Source: Hydrogenophaga borbori (GTDB taxonomy: Bacteria; Pseudomonadota; Gammaproteobacteria; Burkholderiales; Burkholderiaceae_C). Taken from it: a stretch of DNA of 64,000 nt. How positions within the stretch are numbered: position 1 is the first letter of the stretch; every line of letters starts with the position of its first letter. Below the pieces are notes generated by a model, which was given only the letters and a program-made list of their open reading frames with translations, was not told the origin of the DNA and ran no database searches. Of this stretch, positions 8,198-15,974 are shown piece by piece. The stretch is from positions 372,001 through 436,000 of the forward strand of contig NZ_QVLS01000001.1 of assembly GCF_003417535.1 (NCBI RefSeq), written 5' to 3'. The translations under genes were made by a program, and so were the position numbers.

Positions 8198-9337
8198 TTA
8201 TTGTTCGAGTTTCCAATCGCCGTTGACGACCTTCATCACCACGCCCGATCCGGTCTTGAAGCCCCAGTGGTCGGTGGCGGTGAAGTCGATGATGCCGTGC
8301 GTGACGGGCATGGCGGGCGCGTCTTCCAGCGCGGCCTTGAGCGCGGCGCGGAACTCGGGCGTGCCCGGCTTGCCCTTCTTGGCCGCCACGGGCACCAGCT
8401 TGTCCAGCAGCAGGTAGGCGTCGTACGAGTGCGCGCCGAACTGGTTGCGGGTGCCGGCGCCGTAGATCTTTTCGTACTCGGCGTTGAACTTCACGCCCAG
8501 CGCCTTGCTGGGGTGGCTGTCAGGGAGCTGTTCGGCCACCACCACCGGGCCGGTGGTGACGAAGGTGCCTTCGACGGCCTTGCCGCCGACGCGCATGAGG
8601 TCGCGCGTGGCGGCCGCGTGCGTCTGGTAGAACTTGCCCTTGTAGCCGCGCTCGATCAGGCCCAGCTGCGGCATGGCGGCGCCGCTGCCCGAGGCCACGA
8701 CCACCATGGCGTCGGGGTTGGCCGAGGCGAGCTTGAGCGCCTGACCGGTCACGGTGGTGTCGGAGCGCGCGAAGCGCTCGACGCCGGAGAGCTTGATGCC
8801 GGCCTTCTCCAGCAGCGGCGTCAGGGCCTGCAGCCATTGCTCGCCGTAGGCGTCGGTGTAGCCCAGGAAGCCCACGCTCTTGACGCCTTGCTTCTTCATG
8901 TGCTCGACCATGGCCTCGGCCATCACGCCGTTGCTCTGCGGCATGCGGAAGCTCCAGGCGTCCTTGCCGGGCGGCAGGCCGATGGGCGAGAGCGCCAGGT
9001 GCGGCGTGCCCGATTCGGTGGCCACGTCGGCCATGGGGATGGCCACCGGCGTGGCACCGGAACCCACGATCACGTCCACCTTGTCCTGGTTGACGAAGCG
9101 GCGCGCGTTCTGCACGCCCTTGGTGGGGTCGGTGGCGTCGTCCAGGATGATGACGTTGACCTTCTCGCCGCCGACGGTGGCCGGCCACATCTTCACGCCG
9201 TTGGCCATGGGAATGCCCAGGCCCGAGGCCGGTCCGGTGAGCGGCACGCTCACGCCGACGGTGAGGTCGGCCCAGGCGGCGCTGGCCAGGGTGGCGGCCA
9301 CGGCCGTGGCCAGGGTGGTCTTCAGCAGTTGTTTCAT
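8198..9337 (-). CDS. Periplasmic substrate-binding protein of the ABC system (LivK-like)
   Basis: This 379-residue protein begins with a Sec signal peptide (MKQLLKTTLATAVAATLASAAWA, cleavage near residue 23). It continues with the two-lobe type I periplasmic binding fold: VGVSVPLTGPASGLG, NVIILDDATDPTKGVQNARRFV and a central VGFLGYTDAYGE. It captures the ligand in the periplasm for the LivH/LivMG/LivF complex encoded downstream. The gap to livH holds a REP-like element, often seen where a binding protein must be made in excess over the permease. The ligand is unknown; operon context points to an aromatic or acyl carboxylate. Confidence 0.93.
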   Translation of the reverse strand: MKQLLKTTLATAVAATLASAAWADLTVGVSVPLTGPASGLGIPMANGVKMWPATVGGEKVNVIILDDATDPTKGVQNARRFVNQDKVDVIVGSGATPVAIPMADVATESGTPHLALSPIGLPPGKDAWSFRMPQSNGVMAEAMVEHMKKQGVKSVGFLGYTDAYGEQWLQALTPLLEKAGIKLSGVERFARSDTTVTGQALKLASANPDAMVVVASGSGAAMPQLGLIERGYKGKFYQTHAAATRDLMRVGGKAVEGTFVTTGPVVVAEQLPDSHPSKALGVKFNAEYEKIYGAGTRNQFGAHSYDAYLLLDKLVPVAAKKGKPGTPEFRAALKAALEDAPAMPVTHGIIDFTATDHWGFKTGSGVVMKVVNGDWKLEQ

Positions 9338-9399
9338 GCGTTGTCTCCGTTGGTGTTGCGTGTGCTCGTGGCCCGCACCCGCGAGGGCTTGAAAGGGGT

Positions 9400-10647
9400 T
9401 CAGGTGGCCGAGGGGTTCTCGATCAGCAGGGCGATGCCCTGGCCGCCGCCGATGCAGGCCGAGGCCACGCCCCAGCGCGCGCCGATGTCGCGCAGCTGGC
9501 GCGCGCAGGTGATGGTGAGGCGCACGCCGGTGGCCGCCAGCGGGTGGCCCAGCGCGATGGCGCCGCCGTGTACGTTGAGTTTGTCCTCGTCGAGGCCGAG
9601 CTCGCGCGACACCGCCACGGTCTGCGCGCCCTGCGCCTCGTTGATCTCGAAGCGCGCCACGTCGTTGAGCGACAGACCCGCGCGCTCCAGCAGCAGGCGG
9701 ATGGCGGGCGCGGGACCGATGCCCATGATCTCGGGCGGCACGCCCACCACGGCGGCGGCGGCCAAGCGCGCCAGCGCGGGCTTGCCATGGGCTTTCAGGC
9801 CCGCGCCGTTGGTGACCACGGCGGCCGCGGCCGCGTCGGTCAGGGCCGAGCTGTTGCCGCCGGTCTGCACGCCGTCCTTGAACACGGTGCGCAGCTTGGC
9901 CAGCACCTCGGGCGGGGTGGGGCGCGGGTGCGTGTCGCGGTCGGCGACGCTGGCCTTGCCCGAGAGGCGGATGCCGCGCGGGCGGTAGCCCTCGCGCTCG
10001 AAGCTCTCATGGCCCACGGGCACGATCTCGCCGTCGAACCAGCCGGCGGCCTGCGCGGCCACGGCGCGCTCGAAGGAGCGCGAGGCGAAGGCGTCCACCG
10101 CCTCGCGGGTGATGCCGTAGCGCTGCGCCAGGTTCTCGGCCGTGCGGATCATGCTGATGTCGGCCGCCGGGTCGGTGAGGGCCTCCCACATGTAGTCCTT
10201 GAAACCGATGGGCGCGCCCAGGCGGAAACCGCCGCGGTGGTCGAAGGCGGCGATGGGGTTGCGCGTCATCGACTCGGTGCCCACCAGCAGCACGTTCTGC
10301 GCGATGCCGGCGCCGATCTGCTCACCGGCCTGGCGAAACAGCTCGAAACCGGTGCCGCAGATGCGCTGCGCCATGAGCGCGGGCACCTCCACCGGCACGC
10401 CGGCGTACAGGCCGATGTGGCGCGGCACGTAGAACTGGTCGAAGCCGCCCGGTGCCATGTTGCCCGCGAGCACGGAGTCGATGGACTCGGGCGACACGCC
10501 GGTGCGCCTGAGCACCTCGCGCGCGACCTTGATGCCCAGGTCGATGGGGTTGGCGTCGGCGAAGGCGCCCTGGTAGTCCACCATGGGCGTGCGCACGCCA
10601 TCGAGGATGTAGACGTCGTTGAAAAGCTGGCTCTGTCCGCGGCTCAT
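9400..10647 (-). CDS. Thiolase family acetyl-CoA acyltransferase
   Basis: This 415-residue thiolase would cleave a 3-ketoacyl-CoA with CoA, or make a related carbon-carbon bond. The nucleophilic Cys97 lies in RICGTGFE, the His in GGAIALGHPLAATG and the second Cys in CIGGGQG near the C-terminus. The usual NEAFA motif is changed to NEAQGAQ, which marks it as a divergent subfamily. Its ATG overlaps the ligase stop codon (ATGA), so it is translationally coupled to the CoA ligase. Together with the dehydrogenase at the end of the operon this suggests a beta-oxidation route for the activated acid, though no dedicated hydratase or hydroxyacyl dehydrogenase is in this operon. Confidence 0.92.
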   Translation of the reverse strand: MSRGQSQLFNDVYILDGVRTPMVDYQGAFADANPIDLGIKVAREVLRRTGVSPESIDSVLAGNMAPGGFDQFYVPRHIGLYAGVPVEVPALMAQRICGTGFELFRQAGEQIGAGIAQNVLLVGTESMTRNPIAAFDHRGGFRLGAPIGFKDYMWEALTDPAADISMIRTAENLAQRYGITREAVDAFASRSFERAVAAQAAGWFDGEIVPVGHESFEREGYRPRGIRLSGKASVADRDTHPRPTPPEVLAKLRTVFKDGVQTGGNSSALTDAAAAAVVTNGAGLKAHGKPALARLAAAAVVGVPPEIMGIGPAPAIRLLLERAGLSLNDVARFEINEAQGAQTVAVSRELGLDEDKLNVHGGAIALGHPLAATGVRLTITCARQLRDIGARWGVASACIGGGQGIALLIENPSAT

Positions 10648-12464
10648 CGGGAAACTTTCGAGGAAGGGGCTGGGCGAATGACGCCCGGGGCATCGGCGTA
10701 CAGGGCCGCCACGCGCTCGGCGCGGCGCTGCAACACCGCGCGCTGGTTGAGGTAGCCCTTGTCGGTGATCTCGCCGGCGTCGGCGTTGGGCGGCTCGTCG
10801 AGCACCGCGGCGCGCGCGGGCGATTGCGAGGAGCCGCCGCCTTCGGCGCGCAGCGCCGCCAGGCCCTGGGCGATGTGCCCGTGCAGCGTCTCGCGCGGCA
10901 ACTGCATCGCGGCGGCGGTGGGGAACACCAGGACGCCGATCTCGTCGCGGTCGTGGCCGGTGATGACCACGTCCTGCGCGTGCGGCGCCAGGGCCGAGAC
11001 CACGCGCAGGCGCAGCGTGCCCACCGAGACCCAGGTGCCGGTGGTGAGCTTGAAGTCCTCGGCCACGCGGCCATTGAAGACCACGCCCTGTTCGGGACGC
11101 TGGGCGTCGGCCAGGAAACCGGCGTCGCCGATGCGGTAGTAGCCCTCTTCGTCGAAGGCCTGGGCGCTCAGCTCGGGCGCGTGGCGGTAGCCGGGGAAGA
11201 TGTTCACGCCGTGGATGCGCAGTTCCAGCTTCTCGCCGTTGGGCACGAATTTGAGCGACACGCCGGGCAGCACGCCGCCGATGACGCCCGCGCGCTCCAT
11301 GCGCCAGTGCGCGCTGGTCACCGCCGGCGCGGTCTCGGTGGAGCCCCAGGAGGTGGTGAGCCAGATCTCGCGGCCCAGCACGCGCTTCGCCAGGGCCTGC
11401 AGCCGTTCCCAGCTGGCTTGCGGCAGCGCGGCGCCGGCGTAGAAGACCACGCGCAGGCGTTCCAGCACGCGCCGCGCCAGCGCCTCGTCGGCCTCCAGCA
11501 GGGGCATGGCCATGTCGAAGCCGCGCGGCACGTTGAACCAGATGGTGGGCTGCACCTCGGCCAGGTTGGCCACGGTCTTGTCCACCAGGCCGGGCGCGGG
11601 CCGGCCCTCGTCGATGACCAGGGTGCCGCCGTGGCACATCACCATGTGCAGGTTGTGGTTGCCGCCGAAGGTGTGGCTCCAGGGCAGCCAGTCCACCAGC
11701 ACGGGTTTCTCGCGCTCCAGGAAGCGCCAGGCCTGCGCAATCATGCGCTGGTTGGCGCACAGCATGCGGTGGGTGTTGATGACCACCTTGGGCGTGCCGG
11801 TGGAGCCCGAGGTCAGCAGGTACTTGGCCGTGGTGTCGGGCGTGATGGCCTCGAAGGCCGCGCGCACCGCGGGCGTTTCGGGCGTGGTCAGCAGGCGCTC
11901 GAAGGCGATGGCGCCGGGCAGGGCGTCGGCGCCATGGCTCAGCACCACGGGCACGTCCAGGCCGCTGCTGGCGATGGCCGGGCCATAGACCGCGGCATCC
12001 GAGGCATAGACCAGGGCCGGCTGCAGCGTGCGCAGGATGCCGTGCACCTTGTCGTGGTCCTTGGTGAGGCGGCAGTAGGCGCTGGAGACGGTGCAGCTGG
12101 CGCGGCCGATGTGCTGCGTGGCCAGCACCAGCAGCAGGTGGTCGATGGCGTTGTCCGACAGCACCACCACGGGCGCGTCGGGGGCCAGGTCCATGTCCAG
12201 CAGGGCCTGGGCCACGCGGCCCACCTGGGCGCGCAGTTCGGCCCAGCTCAGGCGGCGCCAGCCGGTGGGGGTGCGTTCGGCCAGCGCGGGCGCGTCGGGC
12301 GTGCGCGCGGCCCAGTCTTCCAGCCATTCGCCGATGCAGCGCGCGTAGTCCCCCAGGGGTTCGGGCGAGCGCAGGACGAAGCTGCCGTCGGCCCGGTGCT
12401 CCACCGTGGCGGCGGGTGGGGCCAGCCACGCCGGGTCGTTCAGCCAGTCGAGAGGATTGTTCAT
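10644..12464 (-). CDS. Feruloyl-CoA-synthase-like acyl/aryl-CoA ligase
   Basis: This 606-residue ANL-family ligase activates a carboxylic acid to its CoA thioester via an acyl-AMP. The P-loop-like AMP-binding motif LLTSGSTGTPKVV, the WLPWSHTFGGNHN stretch and the TTSWGSTETAP motif fit the feruloyl-CoA synthase branch. Length and overall order also match that branch (about 600-620). Start 12464 is preferred to an in-frame ATG at 12491 because the latter would place the inverted-repeat operator (12470-12485) inside the coding region. It heads an operon with thiolase, ABC uptake and acyl-CoA dehydrogenase, and a divergent TetR gene lies upstream. A hydroxycinnamate or phenylpropanoate substrate is likely but not proven; feruloyl-CoA hydratase/lyase is absent here. 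Confidence 0.88.
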   Translation of the reverse strand: MNNPLDWLNDPAWLAPPAATVEHRADGSFVLRSPEPLGDYARCIGEWLEDWAARTPDAPALAERTPTGWRRLSWAELRAQVGRVAQALLDMDLAPDAPVVVLSDNAIDHLLLVLATQHIGRASCTVSSAYCRLTKDHDKVHGILRTLQPALVYASDAAVYGPAIASSGLDVPVVLSHGADALPGAIAFERLLTTPETPAVRAAFEAITPDTTAKYLLTSGSTGTPKVVINTHRMLCANQRMIAQAWRFLEREKPVLVDWLPWSHTFGGNHNLHMVMCHGGTLVIDEGRPAPGLVDKTVANLAEVQPTIWFNVPRGFDMAMPLLEADEALARRVLERLRVVFYAGAALPQASWERLQALAKRVLGREIWLTTSWGSTETAPAVTSAHWRMERAGVIGGVLPGVSLKFVPNGEKLELRIHGVNIFPGYRHAPELSAQAFDEEGYYRIGDAGFLADAQRPEQGVVFNGRVAEDFKLTTGTWVSVGTLRLRVVSALAPHAQDVVITGHDRDEIGVLVFPTAAAMQLPRETLHGHIAQGLAALRAEGGGSSQSPARAAVLDEPPNADAGEITDKGYLNQRAVLQRRAERVAALYADAPGVIRPAPSSKVSR

Positions 12465-12469
12465 GTCTC

Positions 12470-12485
12470 CATACAGATATGTATG
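12470..12485. promoter_or_regulatory. Candidate TetR operator O1 (before the ligase gene)
   Basis: Perfect inverted repeat CATACA-GATA-TGTATG, six bases upstream of the chosen ligase start. The same half-sites occur at 12545-12562, with centres 76 bases apart, on the other side of the intergenic region. Two matched sites between divergent genes strongly suggest binding of the adjacent TetR protein. Confidence 0.8.
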
Positions 12486-12544
12486 TTTCATAACGAATCC
12501 TAGCGAGGGTTTCTACTGGGTCGGTACAGGGTTTATCCCTATCT

Positions 12545-12562
12545 CCATACATTTCTGTATGG
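12545..12562. promoter_or_regulatory. Candidate TetR operator O2 (before tetR)
   Basis: Perfect inverted repeat CCATACA-TTTC-TGTATGG, about 35 bases before the GTG of the TetR gene. It shares the arms of O1, extended by one base. A TAGAAT hexamer at 12585-12590 could serve as -10 for tetR, so the site would give autorepression. Confidence 0.8.
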
Positions 12563-12596
12563 AAGATTCCCGGGGCGTCCCCGATAGAATTTCCGC

Positions 12597-13232
12597 GTGA
12601 GTTCCGGTGCCGCTTCTTCCGCCAGCCCCGCGCGCAAGTCCCGTGGGGCGAGCGAGGCCGCGCGCGCCCCGCTCACGCCCGACACCTGGATCGAGGCCGC
12701 CACCGGGGTGCTGGTGGACCAGGGCATCGACCACGTGCGGGTGGACCTGCTGGCGCAGCACCTGGGCGTCACGCGCGGCAGCTTCTACTGGCATTTCAAA
12801 GACCGTGAGGACCTGCTGCGCCGTGTGCTGCAGGCCTGGCGCGAAACGGCCACCGAGAACCTCACGGTGCGCCTGGAGTCGGCGAACGAAGACCCGATGG
12901 AGCAGTTGCGCGGTGTGCTGTCGCTGCCGTTCCGGGGCCGGGCGGCGGCGCGTGCCGCGCGCATCGAGCTGGCAATCCGCGCCTGGGCCCGGCGCGACCA
13001 GATGGCGCGCTTCGCGGTCGACGAGGCGGATTCGAGCCGCATCGGCTACATCGCACAGCTGTTCTCGGCCCTGGGTTTTCCTGTGGTGGAGGCGCGCTCG
13101 CGGGCCTTCCTGCTGTACAGCTACGTGGTGTCGGAGTCGCTGATGCCTTCGCTGAGCACCCCGGCGCAGAAAGACGACCGGCGCCGCTTCGCCGAACGCC
13201 TGTTCACGCAGAAGCTGGGCGCAGCGGGCTGA
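12597..13232 (+). CDS. TetR family transcriptional regulator of the ligase/ABC operon
   Basis: This 211-residue protein has the TetR DNA-binding domain at about residues 30-78 (WIEAATGVLVDQGIDHVRV, then LGVTRGSFYWHFKDRE) and a variable all-helical ligand domain after it. The first 25 residues are a Ser/Ala-rich tail. It is divergent from the feruloyl-CoA-synthase-like operon and the shared intergenic region holds two matching inverted repeats, so it is almost certainly that operon's repressor and its own. The inducer is probably the CoA thioester or the free acid. The GTG start follows directly on the TAGAAT region and lacks a strong Shine-Dalgarno, so translation may be weak. Confidence 0.92.
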   Translation: MSSGAASSASPARKSRGASEAARAPLTPDTWIEAATGVLVDQGIDHVRVDLLAQHLGVTRGSFYWHFKDREDLLRRVLQAWRETATENLTVRLESANEDPMEQLRGVLSLPFRGRAAARAARIELAIRAWARRDQMARFAVDEADSSRIGYIAQLFSALGFPVVEARSRAFLLYSYVVSESLMPSLSTPAQKDDRRRFAERLFTQKLGAAG

Positions 13233-13279
13233 TGTCCGCCGGCCAGCAGGCCCGCGCCTCGGCCCCGGCGGTTGCCGGC

Positions 13280-14197
13280 CTAGCGCCGGAACAGCCGGTG
13301 CACCTGCTCCCGTATCCACATCTGCGCCGGGTCGTTGGCCGTGCTGCTGTGCCACACCAGGCGCACTTCGTAGTCGGGCGAGCTGTCGTGCGGCAACTCC
13401 CACACGCGCATGTCGTGGCGCCGGCTCAGGTTGTCGGCGTACATCTGCGGCACGATGGTGAGCAGATCGGTGCTGAGCGCCAGATCGGGCAGGGCGCCGA
13501 AGTGGCGCGCGCGCAGCACGATGCGGTCCGACAGGTTCAGTCGCACCAGCATCTTCTCCACGCTGCCATGGAAGGTGGCCGTGGGCGAGGCCACCACCAG
13601 CGGGGCGCTGGCCAGCTGTTCGGGCGTGAGCCGCCCGCTGGCGCGACCCGCGGACGGGCGCCAGCCGCCGGAGCTCATGGCCACGTAGTGTTCGCGAAAC
13701 AGCAGGTCGGCGCGGATGCCGCGGTGGCGCGGGTTCAGGATACCGATGGCGAAGTCGATCTCGCGTGCCTCCAGCGCGCCGGCCAGGTCTTCGGCGGCCA
13801 CGGCGACGTTGGACAGTCGGGCGCGCGGCGCCTGCTCGCGCAGCGCGGCGGCCAGCGGAGGCATGAACATCATCTCGCCCAGGTCGGACAAGGAGGTCTT
13901 CCAGTGCACCTCGCTGCGCGCCGGGTCGAAGGCCTCGTGCACGCTCATGGTCGATTCGAGGCGCTGGAGCAGTTCGGTGACCTCGGGGGCGATGCGCTCG
14001 CACACGCGCGTGGGTTTCAGGCCGCCGGGGGTGCGCACGAAGAGCTCGTCGCCGAGGTGGCCGCGCAGGCGGGCGAGGGCGCTGCTGGTGGCGGACTGCG
14101 ACAGCGACAGCGCCTTGCCCGCCGCCGTGACCGAACCGGTGCGGTGGATGGCGGCGAGCACACGAAGCAGGTTCAGGTCGAGCTGGCGGAAGTTCAT
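13280..14197 (-). CDS. LysR family regulator, divergent from TRAP transporter 1
   Basis: This 305-residue protein starts MNFRQLDLNLLRVL, typical of the NodD/NahR-like LysR branch. It has the winged helix-turn-helix (SVTAAGKALSLSQSATSSAL) at about residues 20-45 and a two-lobe effector domain. The long upstream frame was rejected: homologues begin at MNFRQLDLN, and the upstream part covers the promoter region. It faces the TRAP operon across about 230 bases that contain a perfect ATC-N9-GAT site, so it probably activates that operon in response to the transported acid. Confidence 0.92.
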   Translation of the reverse strand: MNFRQLDLNLLRVLAAIHRTGSVTAAGKALSLSQSATSSALARLRGHLGDELFVRTPGGLKPTRVCERIAPEVTELLQRLESTMSVHEAFDPARSEVHWKTSLSDLGEMMFMPPLAAALREQAPRARLSNVAVAAEDLAGALEAREIDFAIGILNPRHRGIRADLLFREHYVAMSSGGWRPSAGRASGRLTPEQLASAPLVVASPTATFHGSVEKMLVRLNLSDRIVLRARHFGALPDLALSTDLLTIVPQMYADNLSRRHDMRVWELPHDSSPDYEVRLVWHSSTANDPAQMWIREQVHRLFRR

Positions 14198-14256
14198 GGT
14201 CCCGGGTCGGGTGGTTGGGCGGTGCGTGGCCGCGCAACGGCGCACGACCGGGATGA

Positions 14257-14273
14257 TATCCACGGCATGGATA
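14257..14273. promoter_or_regulatory. Candidate LysR binding site (ATC-N9-GAT)
   Basis: Inverted repeat TATCCA-CGGCA-TGGATA contains an exact ATC-N9-GAT, the motif of NodD/NahR-type LysR sites. It lies about 20 bases upstream of the -35 hexamer of the TRAP operon promoter, a normal activator position. Confidence 0.7.
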
Positions 14274-14293
14274 GACACCATCGACAAATTCGG

Positions 14294-14323
14294 TTGGACA
14301 GATGGGGCCCGCGCGCCTACATT
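14294..14323 (+). promoter_or_regulatory. Predicted promoter of TRAP operon 1
   Basis: TTGGAC (14294-14299), an 18-base spacer and TACATT (14318-14323) give a sigma70-like promoter about 105 bases before the DctP start and just downstream of the LysR site. Confidence 0.5.
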
Positions 14324-14427
14324 CCCGCCCCAACGCCGGATCCCACGGTCCGCCGCCGCGCGCGTGCGCTCCCGTCCGATGCGCGCCCCGCTTTCATAGC
14401 CCGATTTCCATACCAAGGAGACAAACG

Positions 14428-15468
14428 ATGAAATCCCCCCGCAAGACCGTCCTTCGCGTGGCCGCGCTGTCGGCGCTGGTGTGCGGCGCCCTCGGCGCCC
14501 TGAGTGCGCAGGCCCAGGACAAGCCCGTCGAACTCAAGTTCGCGCACTGGCTGCCGGGCACGCACCCGCTGTCCAAGCTCGGCTTCGAACCCTGGGCCAA
14601 GTCGGTGGAAGCGGCCTCCAAAGGCTCGATCAAGGTGATGCTGTTCCCCGCGCAGCAGCTGGGCAAGGCCGCTGACCACTACGACATGGCGCGCGACGGC
14701 ATCGCGCAGATGACCTGGGTGAACCCCGGCTACCAGGCCGGCCGCTTCCCGCTCATCGCGGCCGGCGAACTGCCCTTCCTGCTCGGCAAGCCCGGCCCGG
14801 CCTCGGCCGCGCTGGACCAGTGGTACCGCAAGTACTCGGACAAGGAAATGAAGGACGTGAAGTTCTGCTTCGCGCACGTGCACGTGGGAACCTTCCACTC
14901 CAAGAACCCCATCACCGAACCTGGCCAGCTCAAGGGCCTGAAGATCCGCTCGGCCAACGGCACCGTGGCGCAGACCATGAGCCTGCTGGGTGCCACCAAC
15001 GTGCAGGTCTCGGCGCCCGAGTCGCGCGACGCGATCCAGAAAGGCCTGGCCGACGCCATCACCTTCCCCTGGGGTTCCATCATTTCCTTCGGCATCGACA
15101 AGGCGGTGAAGTACCACAGCGACATGCGCTTCTACGCCTCCGACTTCGTCTGGGTGATGAACAAGCCCTGGTACGACGGCCTGGCCGCCGGCCAGAAGAA
15201 GGTCATCGATGACCACTGCAACAACGAATGGGCCGGCAAGGTCGGCGCCAGCTGGGGCGACGAAGAGGACAGCGGCCGAGAGAAGCTCGAGAAGACCGCC
15301 GGCCACACGCTGGTGAAGATCTCGCCCGCGCAGATGGATGCCTGGAAGAAGGCCGTGCAGCCGATCTACGCCGATTGGGTGAAGGCCGCCAGCGCCACCG
15401 GCGTCAACGGCCAGGCCGCGCTCGATGAGCTGCGCAAGGAGCTGGCCGCCCGCGGGGGCGCGAACTGA
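14428..15468 (+). CDS. TRAP transporter solute-binding protein, DctP family (system 1)
   Basis: This 346-residue periplasmic receptor has a Sec signal peptide of about 29 residues (hydrophobic run then AQAQD) and the DctP fold: ELKFAHWLPGTHPLSK, MARDGIAQMTWVNPGYQAGRF and the GLKIRSANG strand. AAGGAG lies 7 bases before its ATG. It captures an organic acid for the sodium-driven DctQM permease encoded immediately downstream; the stop overlaps the dctQ start (TGATG). The ligand is unknown. Cys residues at VKFCFAHVH and DDHCNNEW are unusual enough to allow a disulfide in the mature protein. Confidence 0.95.
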   Translation: MKSPRKTVLRVAALSALVCGALGALSAQAQDKPVELKFAHWLPGTHPLSKLGFEPWAKSVEAASKGSIKVMLFPAQQLGKAADHYDMARDGIAQMTWVNPGYQAGRFPLIAAGELPFLLGKPGPASAALDQWYRKYSDKEMKDVKFCFAHVHVGTFHSKNPITEPGQLKGLKIRSANGTVAQTMSLLGATNVQVSAPESRDAIQKGLADAITFPWGSIISFGIDKAVKYHSDMRFYASDFVWVMNKPWYDGLAAGQKKVIDDHCNNEWAGKVGASWGDEEDSGREKLEKTAGHTLVKISPAQMDAWKKAVQPIYADWVKAASATGVNGQAALDELRKELAARGGAN

Positions 15469-15974
15469 TGAAGCGGCTGCTGTCGGTGGTCGAGACGCTG
15501 GCCGCGCTCTCGCTGCTCGTCATCGCGCTGCTGACGGCGGGCAACGTGCTCGTGCGCTACACCTTCGGCTGGCAGGTTCCCGACTGGTTCGACGGCACGC
15601 AGATGCTGCTGGGCATCGCGATGTTCTGGGGCATCGCGCTGGCCACCTGGTACGGCAACCACATCGCGGTCGACCTGCTGTGGGAGGCCCTGGGCCCGCG
15701 CGGCAAGCGCGTCATCGACGTGCTGGCCACCGCCGTGACCCTGGCGTTCCTGGTGCCGCTGGCCTGGATGGTCTGGGTCAAGGTGGGCGGCACGGGCAGC
15801 CAGGGCACCATGGACCTGCGTCTGCCGCTCAAGTGGTTCTACAGCGCGGCCGCTGTGGGCGCCACCGTGGCCGCCGTGCTGGCCGCGGTGCGCCTGGGGC
15901 TGCTGCCCTTTGGCCGCGAGGCGCACGCCGAGGCCGTTGACGAGATCACCGCAGAGGGCGTTCATGGATCGTGA
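15468..15974 (+). CDS. TRAP transporter small permease, DctQ family (system 1)
   Basis: This 168-residue inner-membrane protein has four hydrophobic segments and the DctQ features: LVIALLTAGNVLVRYTFGWQVPDWFD near the N-terminus and WYGNHIAVDL in the second pair. It stabilises the large permease and links it to the binding protein. Its start overlaps the DctP stop by one base and its end overlaps dctM by 11 bases, so the three are made as one unit. Confidence 0.93.
   Translation: MKRLLSVVETLAALSLLVIALLTAGNVLVRYTFGWQVPDWFDGTQMLLGIAMFWGIALATWYGNHIAVDLLWEALGPRGKRVIDVLATAVTLAFLVPLAWMVWVKVGGTGSQGTMDLRLPLKWFYSAAAVGATVAAVLAAVRLGLLPFGREAHAEAVDEITAEGVHGS

Noticed and set aside
9400..12552. 1050-residue minus-strand ORF taken as one protein
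   Set aside because: Its N-terminal two thirds are a frame shadow of the ligase; only the thiolase part from 10647 is real.
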